NCBI GenBank assembly: GCA_937892925.1
Contig: CALBHX010000017.1
Span: forward strand, 1 to 5,339
Length of the DNA stretch: 5,339 nucleotides
Direction of reading: 5' to 3'
Source of the DNA: an uncultured Lentisphaeraceae bacterium
GTDB taxonomy: Bacteria > Verrucomicrobiota > Kiritimatiellia > RFP12 > DVOR01
In this document: piece after piece, positions 1-5,339 of the stretch
How the letters are laid out: every line of letters starts with the position of its first letter
Position numbering within the stretch: position 1 is the first letter of the stretch
Translations under genes and position numbers: made by a program
Notes under the pieces: model-generated
Told to the model about the DNA's origin: nothing
The model's input: only the letters and a program-made list of their open reading frames with translations
Database searches by the model: none

Positions 1-435
1 GATACTGACTATGCCGCATTAGTAAATCGTCCAGGCATTACAACCATCATAGCTGGAGGTTCAACGGCAGACCTTGTTGCTCGAGAATTAAATCGACCAA
101 TCGACACACCTCTTATCGCATTGGATCCAGAGGTTCCAGCAGAATCAGATATACCAGGAATAGATCTTGTCACAGAAGGTTGTGTTACGCTTTCAAAAAC
201 CATTGAGCTATTGAAACATCCGGGGCCTGATATTCGAGTAAATCCAGCCACTAAAATGCGTGATTTACTATTGGCCTCAGATAGGATATTCATTGACGTT
301 GGAACTGCGATCAATCCGGCACACCAAGATCCCAGCCTACCAATGGCACTGGACATACGACGCAACATCGTTCGTGAACTCGCCAATATTCTTCGTGCAC
401 AATACTGTAAAGACGTTGAAGTCAACTTTCATTAA
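1..435 (+). CDS. SpoIIE-family serine/threonine protein phosphatase, C-terminal part (5' end outside window)
   Basis: The frame is open from base 1 and ends at TAA 433-435, giving the last 144 residues of a longer protein. The visible part matches, from memory, the region after the PP2C-like catalytic domain in SpoIIE-family phosphatases of anaerobes. It has a glycine-rich segment IIAGGSTADLVAREL (residues 16-30 of the fragment), then DPEVPAESDIPGIDLVTEGCV (about 42-61), then GTAINPAHQDPSLP (101-114) with a basic helix after it. The metal-binding aspartates of the phosphatase core would lie upstream, so catalysis cannot be judged here. Family members dephosphorylate serine or threonine on regulatory proteins, often anti-sigma-factor antagonists, in the cytosol. 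In several anaerobes this subtype is found near [FeFe]-hydrogenase and histidine-kinase genes, which would make a redox-signalling role plausible, but no such neighbour is visible. It converges on xseB with 59 bases between the stop codons. An internal ATG at 244 is not a sensible start because homology extends well before it. Confidence 0.82.
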   Translation, partial: DTDYAALVNRPGITTIIAGGSTADLVARELNRPIDTPLIALDPEVPAESDIPGIDLVTEGCVTLSKTIELLKHPGPDIRVNPATKMRDLLLASDRIFIDVGTAINPAHQDPSLPMALDIRRNIVRELANILRAQYCKDVEVNFH

Positions 436-494
436 AAACAACGCGCTGGGATCCTAGCCCTACACTAATGCACATTTCACATATTTGTCTACTA

Positions 495-746
495 TTACTC
501 ACCTGTAAATGATTCCCGAACAATTGAACCGTTCTCTTCTTTTTGCTTAATCAATTCAACCCGACGTTGGATCTCATTCAGTTTCTCTGAACAAAATGCC
601 ACCAAAGCTCGTCCCTCTTCAAATGCAGCTAGCATTTTATCTAGCGGGAGTTGCCCATTTTCCATCTGAGCAACCAATTGATCTAGTCTATCAGATGCTT
701 CTTCGAACGTCTTAGGTGCTCTTCTCTTTTCCACTTCATCTGCCAT
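495..746 (-). CDS. xseB: Exodeoxyribonuclease VII small subunit
   Basis: This 83-residue protein is the small subunit of exonuclease VII, a cytosolic nuclease that degrades single-stranded DNA from either end during repair. Several XseB chains bind one catalytic XseA chain. Length is typical (E. coli about 80). The family signature is complete: a helix starting FEEASDRLDQLVAQMENGQLP (residues 14-34), a turn, then LDKMLAAFEEGRALVAFCSEK (35-55), with the conserved E-x-G-x-L-x-L and FEEG-x-x-L elements, and a charged tail. The frame can be extended upstream to a TTG at 770 or an ATG at 764. I chose ATG 746 because AAGGGA (756-761) lies 9 bases before it and because the conserved part needs no more residues. 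It starts 20 bases after the TPR gene's stop, so the two are probably co-transcribed and perhaps translationally coupled. The partner xseA is not in the window. Family assignment is firm; the exact start is less so. Confidence 0.93.
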   Translation of the reverse strand: MADEVEKRRAPKTFEEASDRLDQLVAQMENGQLPLDKMLAAFEEGRALVAFCSEKLNEIQRRVELIKQKEENGSIVRESFTGE

Positions 747-755
747 GGGTCTACT

Positions 756-761
756 TCCCTT
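756..761 (-). promoter_or_regulatory. Ribosome binding site deciding the xseB start
   Basis: The minus strand reads AAGGGA nine bases before ATG 746. The two earlier in-frame candidates, TTG 770 and ATG 764, have no comparable purine run at the right distance. The site lies wholly in the 20-base gap after the TPR stop codon. Confidence 0.55.
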
Positions 762-766
762 CATCT

Positions 767-3067
767 TCAATTGTTTTCAGTTGAAATCATCGGATACCGC
801 TGTTTAAATTCAGCCCGTAATCCCTGAGCTTCCGCTCCTCGACCGACCTGATTCAAGTATTTAATCACCCAACGAAATGCTTTCGGAACAAGTTCCGTAT
901 CATCAAAAAAGATGATTAAGCACATGTTCGCTCGCAAAGCAGCTTCATTATCTCCAAGCGACTGACAAACCTCCGCCAACCCAGCATATGCTTGTGCTCG
1001 AATAGATCGCCCCTGCGAATTATCAGTATTTGCCTTCTCAGCTGCCGTTTCAAATGCCTTTCGCGCTTTATCGTTAGCACCTTGTAGCGCATATAACCGT
1101 CCTACTCCAAGAAAAGCTTCAGCATCATAAACTGTTGGCTCTGTTGAAACCTGTAGGGCTGCTTCATAAGCGGCCAAAGCCGTTGTATTCCGCTTTTGTT
1201 CCTCTGCAGAACGTCCTAAAAAGATGTAGGCCAATACACGATCCACTGGTTTCGCTTTTGGATGTTCCAAAAGCGCTCGAGACGCAGCTTCAACCTCTCC
1301 CCAGGCATGTTCTTCAAAACGATACTCCGCGAGCCACCGAAGGTACGATATTGAAAGAGTCGCCAGAGATTTAGTCGTGAGTAATGGCTCTAGTAACGCT
1401 GAAGCCTCTTTTTTTCGCCCTAATGCATAAAGTGCCTGCACACGGCGAAGCATCGCATCCACACGAGTATCAAATGGAAGTTGCACGCTCTCACCATTTC
1501 CCATACTGACCGCTTGCGCCAACAACATCTCCGCTTGTTTGAAATTCCTTTCATTAAAAAAAATCAATCCACGAAGATATGCAACCTCAGCCAACTCCAC
1601 ACCTTTATGGAATCGTGCTAAATACTCATCCAAAACCTCTGCCGCAGACTTAACTTCATTTTGAGCCAACTTGTATTTCGCTTTCAATAACAGCGCCTTC
1701 GCAACTACACTCTCATCCTTAGACATCAGTACAATATCTAAAGCTATCTTCATACGTTCTGGCAACTTTGCTTGAGCAAAAGCATAAGCTGCAGCATAGG
1801 CAATCTGTGGCGCAATTGAAACTTTAGGCCATGTCATTACTGCTTGCCACCAAATATCCCCCGCTGTACACCAGTCATTCTCCTGTTGTTCTAGCCATCC
1901 CAATTGATAACATGCTTTAGCAGCGGCCTCATCCGTTCCAGATTCTCTCAACCAAGCAACCGACTCACGTGCTAGTTTAATATCCCGAACTTGAACGGCA
2001 AATGCTAAGCGAATGGGTTCTAACTTTTGTCGCGTTTTTTGCGACAAATATTTGCAAACCCGCGCATATTCCTTCAAAAAAGGTTTCGGTTCGCCACGTT
2101 TAGCCCGTAATACCAACAATGCCTCTGCTGCAGTACCACATTCTTTAGTCTTAGGAAACATCGTTAAAATACGATCATAGGCAGTAATGGCCACATCCTC
2201 ATTTCCCAAAGCTTCTGCAATTGCACCTTGTAACGACAAACTCTCTACTGAATGATTTCGGTTTTCTAATAATGCGGCCATTAACCTCTCATTCGCTACT
2301 TCCGGGCGTTTAGCATACAATGCTGTCCAGGCAGCAGGAAGTAGAAGATTTTGCGTCTTCAATACATTCATTTCCAATGTATCCGCAAAAGCATTTGCTT
2401 CACTATATTCCTTAGCGGCGTATGCCGCCTGAAATGCTTTCAGCCGAATCGCGTCTTGTTTTTGAGGAGATTGATGCTCCTGAGCGATACATACACGATA
2501 CATACAAAGAGCTTCTTTTATTTTTCCAACCGTTACCAATAAATCGGCTAATGCCAAGTGCGCAAGCGATGCATACGTCCCATCTCTTTTTTTTAGTTCG
2601 GTGTAACACTCGATCGCATCTTCAGTACGTCCCATCAATGCATAGCATTGCCCAAGATAAAACCGTGCAGCATCCCCAAGCGAACCCGTACAATCTTTAT
2701 TTTTCACTAATACTTCCAACATTGGGCACGCTTTTTCACACTGTTTGTAGCGTAAATAAAAACTAGCCAGCTGTAATCGTGCGCCTAGATTCCGTTGTCC
2801 TGTGCTTTCACGAATCAATTGCAAATAGACTTTTTCGGCCTCTTGTGTTCGCCTCAAATGTTCGTAACAATCTGCCAGATGAAAAAGAACTTCTTCACGA
2901 TATACCGGTTTGATCCGCTCTACTATCAACGCTTCATATTCTAAAACTGCCTGAGAATACATACCTCGCTGTCGTAATCCATTCGCGAATTCTAATCGAC
3001 GATTCTCTATTGCAAAAAGGCAACCCATTTGCACCATAACCAGTAAAAAAACCAACCAAACTTTCAT
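767..3067 (-). CDS. Exported tetratricopeptide-repeat protein of unknown function
   Basis: A 766-residue protein, almost wholly helical repeats. Residues 1-19 look like a Sec signal peptide: a short MK start, a hydrophobic core (VWLVFLLVMV), then C-L-F-A before the mature IENRR, so cleavage after Ala19 is likely. Cys16 follows V-Q-M-G, a poor lipobox, so a lipoprotein is possible but less likely. At least nine TPR-like helix pairs can be picked out, near residues 60-85, 133-160, 168-194, 276-305, 495-520, 538-563, 613-639, 649-679 and 691-723; the stretch between 305 and 495 is probably more diverged repeats. No enzyme domain is visible, so it is probably a periplasmic or envelope-bound scaffold for protein contacts; its partner is unknown. 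The frame opens at TTG 3085 with further ATGs at 3073 and 3067. I chose 3067 because it puts MK directly before the hydrophobic core; no clear ribosome binding site decides it. It is the first gene of a unit ending with xseB. TPR content is certain, function is not. Confidence 0.85.
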   Translation of the reverse strand: MKVWLVFLLVMVQMGCLFAIENRRLEFANGLRQRGMYSQAVLEYEALIVERIKPVYREEVLFHLADCYEHLRRTQEAEKVYLQLIRESTGQRNLGARLQLASFYLRYKQCEKACPMLEVLVKNKDCTGSLGDAARFYLGQCYALMGRTEDAIECYTELKKRDGTYASLAHLALADLLVTVGKIKEALCMYRVCIAQEHQSPQKQDAIRLKAFQAAYAAKEYSEANAFADTLEMNVLKTQNLLLPAAWTALYAKRPEVANERLMAALLENRNHSVESLSLQGAIAEALGNEDVAITAYDRILTMFPKTKECGTAAEALLVLRAKRGEPKPFLKEYARVCKYLSQKTRQKLEPIRLAFAVQVRDIKLARESVAWLRESGTDEAAAKACYQLGWLEQQENDWCTAGDIWWQAVMTWPKVSIAPQIAYAAAYAFAQAKLPERMKIALDIVLMSKDESVVAKALLLKAKYKLAQNEVKSAAEVLDEYLARFHKGVELAEVAYLRGLIFFNERNFKQAEMLLAQAVSMGNGESVQLPFDTRVDAMLRRVQALYALGRKKEASALLEPLLTTKSLATLSISYLRWLAEYRFEEHAWGEVEAASRALLEHPKAKPVDRVLAYIFLGRSAEEQKRNTTALAAYEAALQVSTEPTVYDAEAFLGVGRLYALQGANDKARKAFETAAEKANTDNSQGRSIRAQAYAGLAEVCQSLGDNEAALRANMCLIIFFDDTELVPKAFRWVIKYLNQVGRGAEAQGLRAEFKQRYPMISTENN

Positions 3068-3302
3068 AGACATGAAGTATAACAAACTTATCCCATACCA
3101 AATCCAAAATCTTATAACGAAAGCTTTTTCCCCTTATACACAATAGCATTACCCGTTTCATACTCTATACATCTTGTACAAATGTGATGCCCTTACATTC
3201 CAATACTTGAAACGATTCAAAGCAAGGAACGTACAACTTTATTCTGCTAAGCCGTAATACCACAACAATCTACCAGTCAATTTCAACCCATTAAGATAAT
3301 AT
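3068..3302. other. Non-coding gap upstream of the TPR-xseB unit
   Basis: Together with the terminator and its flank up to 3368 this makes about 300 bases without a gene. It must hold the promoter of the TPR-xseB unit if the terminator at 3303-3340 works. On the minus strand I see only weak candidates: TTGACT (3275-3280) with TATTAC (3254-3259) at a short 15-base spacing, and TATAAG-like hexamers near the start codon without a good -35 partner. None is strong enough to call. No Shine-Dalgarno sequence stands out before 3067. The gap also contains the palindrome at 3207-3220. No RNA gene or riboswitch fold is recognisable. Confidence 0.6.
3207..3220. promoter_or_regulatory. Possible CG-centred operator palindrome
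   Basis: TTGAAACGATTCAA is a near-perfect palindrome: five-base arms TTGAA and TTCAA around a central CG, with a single A/A mismatch pair inside the arms. LacI-family operators commonly have a central CG and arms of this general type. It lies about 140 bases upstream of the TPR start. No LacI-type regulator is in the window and the arms do not extend further, so chance is a real alternative. Confidence 0.25.
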
Positions 3303-3340
3303 AAGAGGACGGAATCTTGTTACCTAGATCCCGTCCTCTT
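3303..3340 (-). terminator. Intrinsic terminator of the kinase-nagB unit
   Basis: Arms 3303-3317 and 3326-3340 form a 15-base-pair stem with an 8-base loop, starting 28 bases after the nagB stop. Fourteen pairs are Watson-Crick. The remaining one (3313 with 3330) is A-C in a plus-strand transcript but a stable G-U in a minus-strand transcript, so the stem is unbroken only in the nagB direction. The outer end of the stem leads into UU followed by an A/U-rich run (AUAUUAUCUUAA) on the minus strand. The tract is not a pure U run, so some read-through into the TPR unit is possible. Confidence 0.75.
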
Positions 3341-3368
3341 GACTCAGCATATCACTATCATACTATGA

Positions 3369-4154
3369 TCAAATATTCGAAACCCCCGTTTGCGAAAAGA
3401 TATACTTGTAATATGCCACATTTCGTAATTTCCCGGCAGCCTCTTCATCGCAGATAACAATACAGTCATTATGATACTGAAGAGCAGAACACGGACACAT
3501 CGTAGTTACGGCTCCCTCTACCAAGCCTGCGATCGCCTCCTGTTTTCCTTTTCCAAAGGCCAAAAGTACGACTCGTTTCGCATCCATGATCGACCCAATA
3601 CCCATCGTTACGGCTTGTGTCGGCACCTCTTCAATACGTCCGTTAAAAAACAAACGCGCATTATCACTGATTGTCTGTTGTGTTAGAACCTGTGAATGCG
3701 TCCGACAGGCAAGCGAACACCCCGGTTCATTAAATGCAATATGCCCATCTGAACCAATCCCCAACAACTGAATATCAATACCACCGGCGGCAGCAATGGC
3801 CTCTTCATACGCTTTACACGAAGCGGCAATATCCCTTGCCAAACCATCTGGAACATGCGTTTTCGTTTGATCAATATCAATGTGATCAAATAATTGCGTC
3901 TTCATAAAATAATGATAACTTTGCTCATGCGTGGGAGCCAGCCCAATATATTCATCCAGATTAAAGCTCTGACACTCTTTAAACGAAACAACTCCAGCTC
4001 TATTAGCTTCAGCCAACAAATTATACAACTTCACTGGTGTGGAGCCTGTTGCCAATCCAAGTACAGTTTTTGGATTCTGTTGAACCTGGGCAATAAAAAT
4101 TTCCGCTGCGAGTTTACTCCCCTCTTCGGGATTTTGAACGATTGCAACTTTCAT
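3369..4154 (-). CDS. nagB: Glucosamine-6-phosphate deaminase
   Basis: This 261-residue cytosolic enzyme converts glucosamine-6-phosphate to fructose-6-phosphate plus ammonia, the step that feeds amino sugars into glycolysis. E. coli NagB has 266 residues. The phosphate-binding loop GLATGSTP is at 33-40. FNLDEY (64-69) supplies Asp67, matching catalytic Asp72 of E. coli. GSDGHIAFNEPG (134-145) supplies Asp136, His138 and Glu143, matching Asp141, His143 and Glu148, so the active site is complete. Positions matching E. coli allosteric residues Arg158 and Lys160 are His153 and Gln155, suggesting an enzyme not activated by GlcNAc-6-phosphate, like Bacillus-type NagB. The frame runs 26 codons further upstream, but ATG 4154 is chosen: it gives the family's normal N-terminus (MKVAIVQNPEEG) and has a good ribosome binding site. 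It starts 44 bases after the kinase gene, same strand, and is followed by a strong terminator. NagA deacetylase is not present in the window. Confidence 0.96.
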   Translation of the reverse strand: MKVAIVQNPEEGSKLAAEIFIAQVQQNPKTVLGLATGSTPVKLYNLLAEANRAGVVSFKECQSFNLDEYIGLAPTHEQSYHYFMKTQLFDHIDIDQTKTHVPDGLARDIAASCKAYEEAIAAAGGIDIQLLGIGSDGHIAFNEPGCSLACRTHSQVLTQQTISDNARLFFNGRIEEVPTQAVTMGIGSIMDAKRVVLLAFGKGKQEAIAGLVEGAVTTMCPCSALQYHNDCIVICDEEAAGKLRNVAYYKYIFSQTGVSNI

Positions 4155-4163
4155 ACTTTCTGT

Positions 4164-4169
4164 TCCTTC
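4164..4169 (-). promoter_or_regulatory. Ribosome binding site deciding the nagB start
   Basis: GAAGGA on the minus strand sits nine bases before ATG 4154, in the 44-base gap between the kinase stop and nagB. The longer reading from 4232 would overlap the end of the kinase gene and lacks conservation in its extra 26 residues, so this site fixes the shorter start. Confidence 0.75.
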
Positions 4170-4198
4170 ATTAACTACAGTACTCAAACTACATACAC

Positions 4199-5308
4199 TC
4201 AATATCGCGTTGTTGCTCTTGCACATCGCCAAACAACTGCTTGCATTTCTTCTCGAACGTTTTCCATCCGAGAAACAAGCTTAAATTGCGTTCTACAACG
4301 GTCTAGATTTTGTTTGGCGTAATGCGTTTTAAAATAAACATCTCCCTGAAGATAGTCTGTTAAAAAGCGAATTCCGACCATAAACGTAAGTAACCACGCT
4401 GAGAATGCAAGTTCTTGAACCTCTGCATTAACAAGAAAGTGAGCCGTGTCAAGGTATCCAGAAACGGCGGCTTCAAACATACGCATGTCAAAATGAACAT
4501 TCTCAGTATCTGGCTCTGACTCATCAACCGTATTACATGTCGTCCGACAGAGATCTCCAAAATCATACAGAGCCAATCCTGGCATCACCGTATCAAGATC
4601 AACAACCCCAACACATCTCTTTGTTTTTGGATCAAACAACGCATTGTTGATCTTCGTATCATTATGCGTAATACGTTCTGGTATTTGGCCACGCAGATAG
4701 CGATTCAGTAAATGTGCGATCAGGTGTCGCCGTTTTCGCACGAATTCAAGCTCGTGTACCACCTCTCCAACACGACCACGGATATCTAAGTATGCAGCCT
4801 CCTCAAGCGTTGCGTAACGCATAGGAGTATGATGGAAATATGGGATGGTCTCATGAAGACGTGGGAGTGGAAGATCTGCCATAAAATTCTGGAATCGTGC
4901 AAACCCCCGTGCAGCCTCATACACTATCGCAGGATCAGTCACGTTGTCATAGCTTTCAGCTTGATCAATAAACTCGTACATCCGCCACCACTTACCTTCA
5001 AATGTACGAATGCAATTCCGATTTTCCTTTGTACGAACAAGTTTAAGCACCCGGAATTCGGGATCTTCTGCAGACCTGCGTTCCAAATGTTCTACCGTAC
5101 GTTCAATATTATCCATCACCTGTTGAGGCTTACGAAACACAGAATGATTGATTCGCTGCAACGTATATATTCGGTGTTCCCCATTCGAAAGTTCTGAGAC
5201 AATCCGAAATGTATCATTTACATGACCACTCCCAAAAGGCGTAGCCTGAACAGGATTTCCTTCGACAGCGAAGTAACTCAATATTTCATCTATCGCACTT
5301 TGTTCCAT
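4199..5308 (-). CDS. N-acetylhexosamine 1-kinase-like phosphotransferase (NahK/MdsC type, APH fold)
   Basis: A 369-residue cytosolic kinase of the aminoglycoside-phosphotransferase fold, closest in its motifs to N-acetylhexosamine 1-kinase, which makes GlcNAc-1-phosphate or GalNAc-1-phosphate from the free sugar and ATP. Homologues are often mislabelled mucin desulfatase (MdsC). Length fits NahK (about 360). Motifs in order, numbered from ATG 5308: nucleotide loop FGSGHVNDTF (25-34); YTLQRINHSVF (48-58), typical of the NahK branch; catalytic loop THNDTKINN (214-222) with Asp217 as likely base; and VVDLDTVMPG (235-244) with metal-binding Asp237 or Asp239, followed by YDFGDLCRT. All key residues are present. 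A GTG at 5311 could also start it; a weak AGG (5318-5320) serves either. The frame stays open to the window edge, so a longer N-terminus is not excluded, though this one fits the family. It is probably co-transcribed with nagB, which supports amino-sugar use. Exact substrate (GlcNAc, GalNAc or another hexosamine) is inferred. Confidence 0.87.
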   Translation of the reverse strand: MEQSAIDEILSYFAVEGNPVQATPFGSGHVNDTFRIVSELSNGEHRIYTLQRINHSVFRKPQQVMDNIERTVEHLERRSAEDPEFRVLKLVRTKENRNCIRTFEGKWWRMYEFIDQAESYDNVTDPAIVYEAARGFARFQNFMADLPLPRLHETIPYFHHTPMRYATLEEAAYLDIRGRVGEVVHELEFVRKRRHLIAHLLNRYLRGQIPERITHNDTKINNALFDPKTKRCVGVVDLDTVMPGLALYDFGDLCRTTCNTVDESEPDTENVHFDMRMFEAAVSGYLDTAHFLVNAEVQELAFSAWLLTFMVGIRFLTDYLQGDVYFKTHYAKQNLDRCRTQFKLVSRMENVREEMQAVVWRCARATTRY

Positions 5309-5339
5309 CACGCACGGCCTGCAAACTTTAAAGTAGAAA

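Noticed and set aside
9..425. Minus-strand frame of 138 codons opposite the phosphatase
   Set aside because: It is antisense to a frame with clear family motifs, and its own translation is rich in serine and arginine with no recognisable domain.
445..458. Small hairpin GCTGG-GATC-CTAGC in the gap between the phosphatase and xseB, as a shared terminator
   Set aside because: Only five pairs, one a G-U, and no T-rich run on either side; too weak to call.
2422..2766. Plus-strand frame of 114 codons inside the TPR gene
   Set aside because: Lies wholly opposite the TPR repeats, shows no domain and no ribosome binding site; a shadow of the real gene.
3254..3280. TTGACT / TATTAC pair as the promoter of the TPR-xseB unit
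   Set aside because: The -10 is poor and the 15-base spacing is short, so it is mentioned only as a weak candidate.
4155..4232. N-terminal extension of nagB by 26 codons, overlapping the kinase gene
   Set aside because: ATG 4154 has a good ribosome binding site and gives the usual NagB N-terminus; the extra residues match nothing in the family.
3894..4322. Plus-strand frame of 142 codons across nagB and the end of the kinase gene
   Set aside because: Opposite two well-supported genes and crosses their boundary; composition is that of an antisense reading.

Overview
The window is a compact bacterial chromosomal segment of moderate, slightly AT-leaning base composition. It carries five protein genes and no RNA genes, CRISPR array or insertion sequence that I can see. 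Gene content suggests a fermentative, probably anaerobic bacterium that uses amino sugars. The mix of a SpoIIE-type serine phosphatase with the C-terminal extension seen in anaerobes, a mucin-sugar 1-kinase of the NahK/MdsC type and a large exported TPR protein would suit a PVC-type lineage (Kiritimatiellota or Lentisphaerota) or a similar gut or sediment anaerobe. That placement is a guess from gene content only.

Layout. Bases 1-435 (+) hold the last 144 codons of a SpoIIE-family protein phosphatase, whose start lies before the window. It converges on a two-gene minus-strand unit: a 766-residue exported tetratricopeptide-repeat protein (767-3067), followed 20 bases later by xseB (495-746), the small subunit of exonuclease VII. 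Bases 3068-3368 are non-coding. They hold a strong hairpin terminator (3303-3340) for the next unit and presumably the promoter of the TPR-xseB unit. A second minus-strand unit follows upstream: an N-acetylhexosamine 1-kinase-like phosphotransferase (4199-5308) and, 44 bases downstream of it, nagB, glucosamine-6-phosphate deaminase (3369-4154).

How the genes work together. The kinase and nagB form a probable amino-sugar catabolic operon. The kinase would activate free GlcNAc or GalNAc (for example from mucin or host glycans), and NagB would pass glucosamine-6-phosphate into glycolysis as fructose-6-phosphate plus ammonia. The steps joining a HexNAc-1-phosphate to glucosamine-6-phosphate are not encoded here. 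The TPR-xseB pair joins an envelope protein of unknown function to a DNA-repair subunit, a pairing that looks like genomic convenience rather than shared function. Nothing here is clearly a new system. The points most worth checking are the kinase/NagB pathway gap, the NagB allosteric-site substitutions, and a CG-centred palindrome upstream of the TPR gene.
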